Positions 25,706 to 33,419 of a DNA stretch of 41,776 nucleotides are shown piece by piece (position 1 is the stretch's first letter; the number at the start of each line of letters is the position of its first letter). The DNA is from JAYWFX01 sp043778575 (GTDB taxonomy: Bacteria > Patescibacteriota > JACMRA01). The stretch covers positions 1 to 41,776 of the forward strand of contig JAYWFX010000005.1 in assembly GCA_043778575.1 (NCBI GenBank), read 5' to 3'. The translations under genes were made by a program, and so were the position numbers. The notes under the pieces are model-generated. The model was not told the origin of the DNA. It saw only the letters and a program-made list of their open reading frames with translations, and searched no databases.

Positions 25706-25729
25706 AAAAAAGGGAGGGATTGACCCTCC
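25706..25729 (-). terminator. Intrinsic terminator of the Asn/Gln-rich protein gene
   Basis: On the minus strand GGAGGG and CCCTCC (25724-25729 with 25713-25718) pair around TCAAT and are followed by CTTTTTTG. It separates the gene at 25759-27456 from fusA. Confidence 0.85.
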
Positions 25730-25758
25730 GCACCTAATTCGTAATAAAATCGAAATGT

Positions 25759-27456
25759 TTATTGATTTGCATCATTTGGGTTGACACGCCTTCGTGAATC
25801 AACTTGTTTTCCCTGCCTTGGGTTGTTTTGATTGTTCTGCTGATTGTTCTGTTGGTTGCTTTGATGATTATTTTGCTGGTTGTTTTGGTTGTTTGGCTGC
25901 ATTTTATTCATGATTTGATTGTTGTTTGTACTGCGACTGACGAGTGGGAGTTCGGCTAGTTTTGGTTTGACTCTACCGTCATCATGGACGAGACCATTTG
26001 ATTTTTGAAGCTCAAAGATTTCTTTTCTCATAAAATCTAGGCGAGTTAGAATACCCTCTTGTTTATATGTGTCACTACTAAATGCTGAAAATTGACTAGC
26101 AAGCTCGGCGATTCGAGTGCGAGAATCATTTCTAAAATTCCTGACATCTCGAGAATTGTACTCCAAATCCTCTTTGAGTTTATCAACCTGATCTCTGACT
26201 TCATCGATTTGCTCTGGTAGGCTAGATTGTGAGCGTGAACCATCGATCTGGGATCTAATTTCTGTGATTTCCTTGGCTTGACCAACTATTCGTGAGTTCA
26301 TTTCAAACATTTTTGACATGATGGAGTCATAATACGTGGAAATTGATTCAAAATTGATAACCACTTCCATGACTTTGTTCAAAAACTCACTTTGGTTCTG
26401 CTCGTATCTATCAAAAGCGTTTGCATACTCATCTTTCATCTTTGAATACTGCTTGTAAATGGCTTGGAGTTTTTCTTGGGTGACAGATTTTCGTGCATCT
26501 AGTGTGCCAGAGAAATTTTCGTACTGAGCCTCATCCATCTTTTTAGTCTGACCACTTGTTTGATTATTTGATTGATTGCTTTTCTGCTGATTCTGATTTG
26601 AGTTTTTTTGAGATTGGTTCTGGTTTTGCCCCTGTCCTTGGTTTGGATTCTGATTTTGCTTATTTGAGTTTTGCTGATTTTGTTTTGGCTTTCTCTCTTC
26701 ATTTTGGACTGGTGGTTTTGATGTAGGTTTTGGTGATTGAATTTGAACTGCTACTGGTTGGTCAAAGTCATCTGCTCCAAAACTAAACGAGTCGTCAGCT
26801 TGGACTTCTTCGTCTTTGCTTTCATCTAACAAACTGCTGGATGTAAATGGTGCATTTCCCATTTTTTGTAGTTCGTCGTGCTGTTCTGCTTCTTCTGCAA
26901 CTACCTCATCTTCTTCTACAAAATATGGATCATTTGCAACTTCTACCACAGCTGGTGATGGTTCGACCGCAGGTACCACTGTTTGTGGCTGCTGTACCTC
27001 GACACTATTGACTGCTACTGGCTGTGCAAAAGCTGATGCATCAAAAGTAGGCTCTGTGTGAGCTGGCTGTAAAACTGGTGCCGACTCTACTGGAGCTGCG
27101 AATGGGTTAGTAAAACTACTATCAGTATTATTTGGAACTGGTACTGGAGCGATTGGGATTGCAGGTGCGGTTGGCTGTGTCATAGCTGGTGACACGGATG
27201 GAGCTGGTTGTGCACTGATTCCACCGAGTGATTGTTCGACTGGTTGAGGCTCGGTAAATGCCTGTGGTACTGCAGTTTTTTGAGCGTCTTGCCACATTTG
27301 ATGTAATATACTAACGAGCTCTGACTCCTGTTCTGGGGTAGCGGTCTTGTGCCACTCTCTCCATTCAGTCTTTTCGGAGTCAGACAAAAAATATGCTGCT
27401 GTGATAGCCTCAACTGCATTTAATGGAAAGCCGTCTGGGTATGTGTTTGGTTGCAT
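25759..27456 (-). CDS. Unknown coiled-coil protein with disordered and Asn/Gln-rich tracts
   Basis: I do not recognise the family of this 565-residue soluble protein; no signal peptide or membrane span is seen. In order: a small helical head (1-60) with SDSEKTEWREWHK; a Pro/Ala/Val-rich disordered stretch (61-175); an acidic stretch (176-235); a Lys/Asn/Gln low-complexity tract (about 258-305) built of NQ and QNQN units; a coiled-coil region (306-485) with DEVRDQVDKLKEDLEYNSRD in part; and a second Asn/Gln tract (510-550). The Asn/Gln tracts have prion-like composition and could drive self-assembly. It is divergent from the giant hydrolase, with both promoters in the shared gap, so a scaffold or positioning role for the hydrolase is possible but unproven. 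Confidence 0.75.
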   Translation of the reverse strand: MQPNTYPDGFPLNAVEAITAAYFLSDSEKTEWREWHKTATPEQESELVSILHQMWQDAQKTAVPQAFTEPQPVEQSLGGISAQPAPSVSPAMTQPTAPAIPIAPVPVPNNTDSSFTNPFAAPVESAPVLQPAHTEPTFDASAFAQPVAVNSVEVQQPQTVVPAVEPSPAVVEVANDPYFVEEDEVVAEEAEQHDELQKMGNAPFTSSSLLDESKDEEVQADDSFSFGADDFDQPVAVQIQSPKPTSKPPVQNEERKPKQNQQNSNKQNQNPNQGQGQNQNQSQKNSNQNQQKSNQSNNQTSGQTKKMDEAQYENFSGTLDARKSVTQEKLQAIYKQYSKMKDEYANAFDRYEQNQSEFLNKVMEVVINFESISTYYDSIMSKMFEMNSRIVGQAKEITEIRSQIDGSRSQSSLPEQIDEVRDQVDKLKEDLEYNSRDVRNFRNDSRTRIAELASQFSAFSSDTYKQEGILTRLDFMRKEIFELQKSNGLVHDDGRVKPKLAELPLVSRSTNNNQIMNKMQPNNQNNQQNNHQSNQQNNQQNNQNNPRQGKQVDSRRRVNPNDANQ

Positions 27457-27523
27457 ATTTATTTTTAGTTATTTTTATGAAAATATTTTAGATTTGTTTT
27501 TGCATTAAAATCGAATTGTTTGG

Positions 27524-27552
27524 ATTATAGCACAGTAAAAAAACTTATGCAA
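27524..27552 (-). promoter_or_regulatory. Promoter of the Asn/Gln-rich coiled-coil gene
   Basis: On the minus strand TTGCAT (27547-27552), a 17-nt spacer and a perfect TATAAT (27524-27529). The predicted start leaves a leader of about 60 nt. Confidence 0.75.
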
Positions 27553-27591
27553 ATAAAATATGGATTTTTCCCAGAATTGAGTTTAGTTTTT

Positions 27592-27620
27592 TTGACTAGA
27601 CACTGTTTTTGGCATATATT
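27592..27620 (+). promoter_or_regulatory. Promoter of the giant hydrolase gene
   Basis: TTGACT (27592-27597), a 17-nt spacer and TATATT (27615-27620). The expected start is near 27627, giving a leader of about 124 nt. A second TATAAT at 27731-27736, 14 nt before the ATG, could give a shorter transcript but has no good -35 box. Confidence 0.7.
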
Positions 27621-27628
27621 CACGTGAA
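27619..27628 (+). promoter_or_regulatory. Perfect palindrome at the predicted transcription start
   Basis: TTCACGTGAA is a 10-bp perfect palindrome overlapping the end of the -10 box and the expected start site, the place where a dimeric repressor would block transcription. No regulator gene is adjacent. Confidence 0.4.
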
Positions 27629-27750
27629 TCAAGAACACCAAACCACAATTCAAAGACTAACTCTAGCACCAATCAAAACAAATACTTCAATTAAAGCTCA
27701 AGTTTGCACTCAAACCAAAACGACAAAACATATAATCTAAACTCAGCCAA

Positions 27751-30700
27751 ATGGCACTAATACACAACAAAAGATATGAAATCAAAAATGGGGAAAAGCG
27801 TTCTAGTGGTAATTCTAGGTCTAGTACTGGTTTCGGATCTGCACGAGGTGCCAACGAAATGAGCGAAGAGGACAAAGACGAACTACTAAACGATCCCTTG
27901 AACGATCCAAGAAAAGCAGTTTTTCAAGTAAACACATTAAACGGTGGGGTCAAACTGCCTTCACTCAAAAGTAAAAAAGGAAAAAAACAACTGAAAGAGG
28001 AGGATCCCACAATACAGCGAAAACGAGCGATATATAAAGCAGACTCAACTTTAATCTTAGACAAAAGAGAAGGGGAACTTCGAGCTGAAAAAGACTTTTA
28101 CCAAAAACTGGCTGATGGCACTGGAAACCCTCTCAGCGAGGAGGACACCCTGAAAACCGCAGGTAGAGTAGCCCAAATCGATAAAAAATTATCTAAAATC
28201 ACACAAGCTGAGGCTGTACTAGATGAGTCTAAGGTGGAGCGTGACAACAGATCCAGAGACACCGCATTGATAAACATGAGGTCTAGGCTGGTCGGAGTAG
28301 TAAATGCCCTAGAAATAGCAAAGAAAGAACTAGAAAATGAGATTGGTAAACAGATTAGAACTATTAGGGAGTTAAAATCTCAACTCAGCGAAGAGACAAA
28401 TATAAAAGCCAAAAACAGGATTCAAGCTAGAATTAACGCTGCGATCAATAGAAAGGCAGACATGGAGGAGGTGTACAGGCAGATTTGCGTAGCTGCTAAC
28501 CTAAAAAACCAAGCCCTCATCGATGGGTCTACTCTGGAGGCAACAATCGCCCAAGCAAAAGCCCGAGCACTAGAAATCAATCGAGAGATAGCCAGTACAT
28601 TTGATACCAGTTTAGAGGGTGATAGAAACAAACTCGAGGCGCTCATCGATAGCTCAGTCAAAACATTAGCCGATCTCTACACAAAAGCTCTACTGATACC
28701 GATCCCCCAGAATCTACCCCAAGCATCCCTAGAAACCAGAAAGGGGCTGAACAGTGCAAACAAATTCGCAGATGCCATCAAGGACACAATCAAGCGAAAC
28801 GTAGCCATCATCATAGCCCAGATGATGCTGGTGGTCATAACGGTAATATCTATCTTTGGTCTGATATACGCAATCTACTGTAAACCACTTCACCCCTTTG
28901 ATTATGCTCTGGATGCAGCCCAGTTTGCCGCAAATCCAGTAGGCGGGGTCATAGAAACGATTAGAAAAGGAGGGTACGAGTCGCCACTGAGAAAACTCAT
29001 GCAAAGCATAAAAGGCTGCAACGCAGGTCTATGCTCAACGAGCGGTGCAACGGCTACAGGAGATGGAAGCAAAGACACTGGCTCTGGCTCTGGTAGTAAG
29101 TGCCTTGCAGCAGGTAGAAGCGGGGAGGCAGCTAATCCTGAAATGCGAGCGCTGGCTAGGGCGTATAGTGAATTAGAGTCAGGGGGTAACTATACAATTG
29201 TAAATGAAGAGGATTGTTATGGGCGTTATCAATGGTGTTATTTCTCTAGGAACAATGAAGGAAATGCAGGGGCTTGGGGTTCGAGTGGTTTTACTAAATC
29301 GCCAAGAGAAGCAACATATGAGGAGCAAGATATTGCTTTTATTAAAGCATACAAGAGCCTATATCCTGCCTACTCAAACGGTGGAGATATATCTAAAGAA
29401 CTTGCTGCTGCTGGCACTGATACTGCAAAGCTCGTGCCAATATTAAACAATATGTGTAGCCAATGGTCAGTTGGCTGTGGTGCTGGTACTAAATACGAAG
29501 CTCAAGGAAATCAGAAAAGCCTTATTTCTAAATACGCAGCTGCTCTGGTCGAGGAAAAATCTGGAAAATGTGGTTCATCAACTGGAGCTCCAGATTTACA
29601 AAATGATAAAGTAAAAAATGCCTCGGTAGAAAATAAAAATCTATCAAACTACTCTTATTTGGAGAGCTTGTGGGGTGGTGTAGCTGTAGATGCATTTTCA
29701 ACTAGAGGCCCAGTGATAGATGAGAAGAAGAACCACATCGTGAGCCAAGAATTAAAAACTGCAATTACCTCAGGTAAACTTCAAACTGCTTTGAGTGGTC
29801 AATCAGATTTTCTTAAAGATGTAGATAATGGCTTAGACCCAGCGGTTGTAAATTTTTTGCTCAATTATGCGGCACCAAATGGAGCAGTTTTGACAGCACT
29901 CTCGACAGAAACACATAGATATAGGGTTGGAGATGTACCTGAGGGTGCTATCAGTAGGCATAGTTATGGTGAGGCCGCTGATTTTAACTTACAATATGAT
30001 ACTCCAACAGCTACCAAGTTGGTAAAAATGGTAAAAGATGCTCAGGCAAATGGTTTTAGTATTTCTCAGTGGGGTGCTGATACTGGCAATAAAGCCGTAA
30101 TGGATGCCGCTGGAATGCCGAATATACCATATACGCCAGATGGTGAGGGACATTTGCACTTGGTATTTGGAGCTGGTGGATCAGGTTCAAGCACTCCTTC
30201 ATCAGGAAATTGTCCGGGTGATCAGTGCGGAGGTGCAGCTTCGAGTCAACCTGCAAATGTTGATAAAACATTTTTGACTGAGCCAGCTGATAAGTTTCTG
30301 TTGAAGTCGCCAAAAGTCGCCATGATTCACTACACAGCGACTGGGGATAAGCTTTCAGGGAAGGAGCAAGCTGAAGCATTCAAAAAACTTGCACAAACGA
30401 GTGATTCATCTGGCTATGTTCATTATTTGATAGATAAAGACGGCACCAACTATCAGATTGTAGATGAAAAGTATTATACTGCTGGGGTAGGTGGAAAGTG
30501 GAGTGGTTTATTTGAAACAGGTGAAAGTAACAAACGAATTTCAGATCCTCAAAAAGAAAAGGAGAATGGTGTCAACTATCATGCTGTTCAATATGAGGTA
30601 CACTATACTCCACAGGATAGTCTTAATCCGTCAGAAACTATATCTGATGCCCAGCTTAAAAGTCTCGCATCGCTGATAACATCTTCAGGTTTTACAGCTG

Positions 30701-32034
30701 ATCAAGTGTATACTCACTGGGGTGTTTTGCCAGAGGGTAGGCATGATGCCGATGATTGGATCAGGATAGATGGGACAGTCACAAAGTCTCTCATAAATTT
30801 TGTAAAATATGCTGGTTGGGCTTCGGACGATGCAGGGGCAGAAAAAATTGGAAAAAAGATTCTATACAATAACACTACTAATGCTCTAAAAGTTTATGCT
30901 GATCCTCAAATAATCAATGAAAGATTTACCTCACCAAAGTCTATGCTTGAGGCATCTAAAGAAAAACTAGGTAGTGGTAAAACAGCTACTACTGAAGAAG
31001 GTGTCTCGAAATCAAGTCAATTTGCTCTCAACTCATTGTGGAATAGTATTAAAGTGGATGCACAATCTTCTGGTGTAAATGTCTCTGGGAAAGAACTTTT
31101 GAAAAAGATGGCGGATATAGTCGAGCGTCATGAGGGTTATGGCGCTGATCCAAACAATATTCCAACCAGCTTTAAGAATCCAGGCGATCTTCAGTATGAT
31201 GGTATAATCGCCAAAAAATTCCCAACCGCCACTAAAGATGCAAAAACTGGTTTCGCAAAATTTCAGAACTATGCAGATGGTCGAGCCGCTTTGGAGGATT
31301 ATCTAGTAGATATTTTAGTAAACACACCAGGCCCGTATCAGGGATCTAAAACTTTTGGAGATGTAATGGGTCATTATGCGCCGCCTAGCGAAAATGATAC
31401 TTCTAATTATATTAAGCAGTTTGCATCTCTTGGGATAACTGCAGATACGCCACTGAGTGAAATTAAAAGTAAATTAGGTGGTGTTACTTCGTCAGGTAGT
31501 GCTTCGTCACCGTCTCCTTCTGGAAGTGTGTGTTCTATTTTAGGAAGTACCTCACTTTTAGAAGTAGCAAAAAAATATGCTTCAGGAAAACCAGCTAGAG
31601 GAGTTTGCTTTAGTAAAGTTGCTGATTATATTGATGAGGTAGGGTTTGGAAAAATTGGAGGTAAAAGTCAACCTAATGTAGCTTCAACCATGAGTGCAGC
31701 TGGATTTTCTACAGGCGAAGCAAGAAATTTTGCAGAATTTTTAAATGCCAATGGAAATGCAGCAAAATATGGGATTAGAAACTTGTTGGATACAAATAAA
31801 AATATGAGTCCATATGATGCTCCTGCTGGTTCAATTGTGGTTGTTTCTGCAGGGTCACCTGGTACAAGCCACCCAACTGCGGGTGATATAACCGTACGAG
31901 GTACTACTTTTGCAGATGGAGTTCCCGCGTTTTATAATGATGGTGAGATGGGTTACAACGGTGCCGATAAGTGGAATGGAAGCACAGCTAAAAATGGTGT
32001 AGGTAAAGTATTGGGGATTTACGTTCCAATTTAA
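27751..32034 (+). CDS. Giant membrane-anchored multi-domain peptidoglycan hydrolase
   Basis: A 1427-residue protein. Residues 1-345 are cytoplasmic, charged and mostly coiled coil; 351-376 is the only clear membrane span; a Gly/Ser linker at about 437-449 follows. Outside the span come five hydrolase-like modules: lysozyme/transglycosylase-like (457-605), M15 peptidase (636-807), Amidase_2/PGRP amidase (844-1010), a second lysozyme-like module (1100-1243) and a CHAP/NlpC-like module (1261-1427), joined by Ser/Gly linkers. Together they could cut both glycan and peptide bonds of peptidoglycan. There is no cleavable signal; the span would act as an anchor with the C-terminal side outside. Two small signal-anchored proteins follow on the same strand. 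Codon choice changes near 29130-29160. Wall remodelling, a secretion-machine muralytic component or attack on a host wall are all possible. Confidence 0.85.
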   Translation: MALIHNKRYEIKNGEKRSSGNSRSSTGFGSARGANEMSEEDKDELLNDPLNDPRKAVFQVNTLNGGVKLPSLKSKKGKKQLKEEDPTIQRKRAIYKADSTLILDKREGELRAEKDFYQKLADGTGNPLSEEDTLKTAGRVAQIDKKLSKITQAEAVLDESKVERDNRSRDTALINMRSRLVGVVNALEIAKKELENEIGKQIRTIRELKSQLSEETNIKAKNRIQARINAAINRKADMEEVYRQICVAANLKNQALIDGSTLEATIAQAKARALEINREIASTFDTSLEGDRNKLEALIDSSVKTLADLYTKALLIPIPQNLPQASLETRKGLNSANKFADAIKDTIKRNVAIIIAQMMLVVITVISIFGLIYAIYCKPLHPFDYALDAAQFAANPVGGVIETIRKGGYESPLRKLMQSIKGCNAGLCSTSGATATGDGSKDTGSGSGSKCLAAGRSGEAANPEMRALARAYSELESGGNYTIVNEEDCYGRYQWCYFSRNNEGNAGAWGSSGFTKSPREATYEEQDIAFIKAYKSLYPAYSNGGDISKELAAAGTDTAKLVPILNNMCSQWSVGCGAGTKYEAQGNQKSLISKYAAALVEEKSGKCGSSTGAPDLQNDKVKNASVENKNLSNYSYLESLWGGVAVDAFSTRGPVIDEKKNHIVSQELKTAITSGKLQTALSGQSDFLKDVDNGLDPAVVNFLLNYAAPNGAVLTALSTETHRYRVGDVPEGAISRHSYGEAADFNLQYDTPTATKLVKMVKDAQANGFSISQWGADTGNKAVMDAAGMPNIPYTPDGEGHLHLVFGAGGSGSSTPSSGNCPGDQCGGAASSQPANVDKTFLTEPADKFLLKSPKVAMIHYTATGDKLSGKEQAEAFKKLAQTSDSSGYVHYLIDKDGTNYQIVDEKYYTAGVGGKWSGLFETGESNKRISDPQKEKENGVNYHAVQYEVHYTPQDSLNPSETISDAQLKSLASLITSSGFTADQVYTHWGVLPEGRHDADDWIRIDGTVTKSLINFVKYAGWASDDAGAEKIGKKILYNNTTNALKVYADPQIINERFTSPKSMLEASKEKLGSGKTATTEEGVSKSSQFALNSLWNSIKVDAQSSGVNVSGKELLKKMADIVERHEGYGADPNNIPTSFKNPGDLQYDGIIAKKFPTATKDAKTGFAKFQNYADGRAALEDYLVDILVNTPGPYQGSKTFGDVMGHYAPPSENDTSNYIKQFASLGITADTPLSEIKSKLGGVTSSGSASSPSPSGSVCSILGSTSLLEVAKKYASGKPARGVCFSKVADYIDEVGFGKIGGKSQPNVASTMSAAGFSTGEARNFAEFLNANGNAAKYGIRNLLDTNKNMSPYDAPAGSIVVVSAGSPGTSHPTAGDITVRGTTFADGVPAFYNDGEMGYNGADKWNGSTAKNGVGKVLGIYVPI
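29119..29565 (+). other. Domain 1 of giant hydrolase: lysozyme/lytic transglycosylase-like
   Basis: Residues about 457-605. ARAYSELESGGNY (Glu476-Ser477) followed after about 10 residues by GRYQW (491-495) recalls the catalytic E-S and GxYQ motifs of transglycosylase/RpfB-like lysozyme folds. Several Cys residues (489, 496, 569, 576) may form disulfides. Assignment by motif only. Confidence 0.6.
29656..30171 (+). other. Domain 2 of giant hydrolase: M15 peptidase-like
   Basis: Residues about 636-807. SRHSYGEAADF gives His737 and Asp744, the HxxxxxxD zinc pair of M15 D,D-peptidases, and EGHLHLVFG (Glu799, His801, His803) supplies the third ligand and the catalytic acid. Such enzymes cut peptide stems or crosslinks. 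Confidence 0.8.
30280..30780 (+). other. Domain 3 of giant hydrolase: Amidase_2 (N-acetylmuramoyl-L-alanine amidase)
   Basis: Residues about 844-1010. VAMIHYTAT gives zinc ligand His860; YVHYLIDKDGTNYQIVDE is the next strand-turn; THWGVLPEGRHDADDW gives His989 and Asp999, spaced by 10 residues as in AmpD. All three zinc ligands are present. Confidence 0.85.
31048..31479 (+). other. Domain 4 of giant hydrolase: second lysozyme-like module
   Basis: Residues about 1100-1243. IVERHEGYG (Glu1128), FKNPGDLQYDG, FAKFQNYADGRAALEDYL and HYAPPSENDTSNYIKQF resemble phage-type muramidase or tail-lysozyme domains in which NPGN(L/I) and APPSEN(D)T recur. Catalytic Glu assignment is tentative. Confidence 0.6.
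31531..32031 (+). other. Domain 5 of giant hydrolase: CHAP/NlpC-like cysteine peptidase or amidase
   Basis: Residues about 1261-1427. ARGVCFSKVADYI places Cys1286 at a helix start, and DAPAGSIVVVS followed by SHPTAGDITV places His1374 on the expected strand of the papain-like CHAP fold. The third catalytic residue is not certain. Confidence 0.55.
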
Positions 32035-32039
32035 ATTTT

Positions 32040-32681
32040 ATGACTTTGAAAAAAATATATATAGTATTTGGAGTTTTGATTTTTTGTCTACTTATCTTGG
32101 TTGTTTCACTTTACATTCGTCTCACACAACAAAAAGAGAATTTATCAGAAAAAAAAGATTTAATTGTTAATCAAGTAATTCCTGATAGTGGTAAAGCAAA
32201 AAATCCAAATCTACAAACTGAAATAGCCCCTAACATAAATACAATACCACCAGAAACTAACGTGATAGATCAGACAGTGATTATTAAAAGTTTAATTAGT
32301 GATAATGTTTCAAAAGACATAAACGGCGTAAACACTAAGTTAAGGTACGGTTTTTTTTATAAAAATACTAAAAAATGGCTGAGTATCCAAACATTTAGCG
32401 ATGGCGGAAGATATTTATTTATCTCAGATGAGAATTTTGAAGGTATTGAGAGAATACCCATACTAATGGATTATTTCATAGATGCTGAGAATTTGACAAT
32501 ACTATCTGATAGTAAAGTTACGTTTTTTGCTAAAAAAGGAAATGGACTACTCAAACCACAGAAATTTATTTTAGACATGAGTTTGTATTTAGATAAAAAA
32601 GTAAACTATCTGAGTTTAGACGACGATGCTAATGTGTCTCAGCGTAGACCAACAGCTGCAGAGGTTGAATCAGCTCCTTAG
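32040..32681 (+). CDS. Signal-anchored protein of unknown function
   Basis: A 213-residue protein that starts 5 nt after the hydrolase stop, so it is very likely cotranscribed. A Lys-rich start and a hydrophobic helix (about 7-27, IVFGVLIFCLLILVVSLYI) anchor it, with the rest outside. A Pro/Asn-rich spacer (about 50-80) leads to a compact domain with WLSIQTFSDGGRYLFISDE and SKVTFFAKKGNGLL. The family is not recognised. Its codons are as AT-rich as the hydrolase ectodomain. It loosely resembles the next gene's product in layout. It may be a partner or an immunity-like factor of the hydrolase; that is inference from position. Confidence 0.75.
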   Translation: MTLKKIYIVFGVLIFCLLILVVSLYIRLTQQKENLSEKKDLIVNQVIPDSGKAKNPNLQTEIAPNINTIPPETNVIDQTVIIKSLISDNVSKDINGVNTKLRYGFFYKNTKKWLSIQTFSDGGRYLFISDENFEGIERIPILMDYFIDAENLTILSDSKVTFFAKKGNGLLKPQKFILDMSLYLDKKVNYLSLDDDANVSQRRPTAAEVESAP

Positions 32682-32701
32682 ATAGTTCTGTCCTATTCCC
32701 T

Positions 32702-33241
32702 ATGACTCCAAATAAACACCTTATTTCTTTGATCTTGACTATCACTATGGTGTGTTTGCTGGTGCTGAGTATTGGTTTTGGGATTGATTATCAACGCGCT
32801 CATAGCCAGCAGGATGTGGATGTGATCCCTGAGGGCTACGATCTCGACAGTAGTCTAAAAAATCTCAGGTTTGATCAGCTCCTCAACGGTCTCAATAATA
32901 GCGTCGATAACTGCTCGTTGTTTTCAGGTAGTTTGTTGGTCAAATTTTCGGATGGCAGTTGTCTATTTGAGTTTTATGATCTTAGTGGATCTGACAAGAA
33001 TTTCTTGGAGTACCAAAACCCACAAACCAAAGATCTGGCAAAGACTGAGCAGAAACTCTTTTTTTTATCAAAGGAGAGTGGTCAATATGTGTATCTCAAT
33101 AGATCGAATCGAAACCTCACCACCATAACAAACGCCAAAGAAGTCTTTGAAAACGGGAAATCTATGATCGAGTTCACAGAGTCGGGTAGGAGGGTTCGAG
33201 GTGAGCCAATGCTGGTAAACATGAGAGAGGTGCAAATGTAA
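32702..33241 (+). CDS. Second signal-anchored protein of unknown function
   Basis: A 179-residue protein 20 nt after the previous gene. The N-terminal helix (about 7-28, LISLILTITMVCLLVLSIGFGI) is a signal anchor; the external part has GSLLVKFSDGSCLFEFYDL and EQKLFFLSKESGQYVYLN, which line up loosely with segments of the previous protein, hinting at distant paralogy. Codon choice (more CTC, GAC, ATC) is unlike the previous gene and like the 5' part of the giant gene. No known domain is recognised. Confidence 0.72.
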   Translation: MTPNKHLISLILTITMVCLLVLSIGFGIDYQRAHSQQDVDVIPEGYDLDSSLKNLRFDQLLNGLNNSVDNCSLFSGSLLVKFSDGSCLFEFYDLSGSDKNFLEYQNPQTKDLAKTEQKLFFLSKESGQYVYLNRSNRNLTTITNAKEVFENGKSMIEFTESGRRVRGEPMLVNMREVQM

Positions 33242-33280
33242 ATCAGAATCGTAACCCAAATTCAAACCTAAACTCAACAT

Positions 33281-33336
33281 GTCATACTGAGTTTATTTCA
33301 GTATTTGGAGGTTAGATCCTGAAGCGAGTTCAGGAT
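33281..33336. repeat. Two REP-like hairpins
   Basis: ATACTGA/TCAGTAT (33284-33290 with 33298-33304) and a perfect 8-bp ATCCTGAA/TTCAGGAT (33316-33323 with 33329-33336) are adjacent in the gap. A related half-site, AATTCAGGATGATG, follows at about 33367. The TCATCCTGAA-type core resembles dispersed intergenic palindromes common in many bacterial genomes. It may also work as a weak terminator or mRNA end. Confidence 0.65.
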
Positions 33337-33419
33337 GATAGTGTGAGTTTATGATGATGTAGTAAATTCAGGATGATGTAATAATTCAATTTACACTTAG
33401 GTAAAATAATTCCTAATTC

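Noticed and set aside
25575..25733. 53-codon upstream extension of fusA
   Set aside because: Hydrophobic, non-family sequence; EF-G proteins start at the MPRSNPIHKVRN position.
27751..32034. Phage tail or lysis origin of the giant hydrolase
   Set aside because: Two modules have phage-like flavour, but no other phage gene is present and the N-terminal membrane-anchored half is not phage-like.
33281..33380. Short repeats as a possible CRISPR array
   Set aside because: Copies are palindromes of different length and sequence, without regular spacers and without cas genes.
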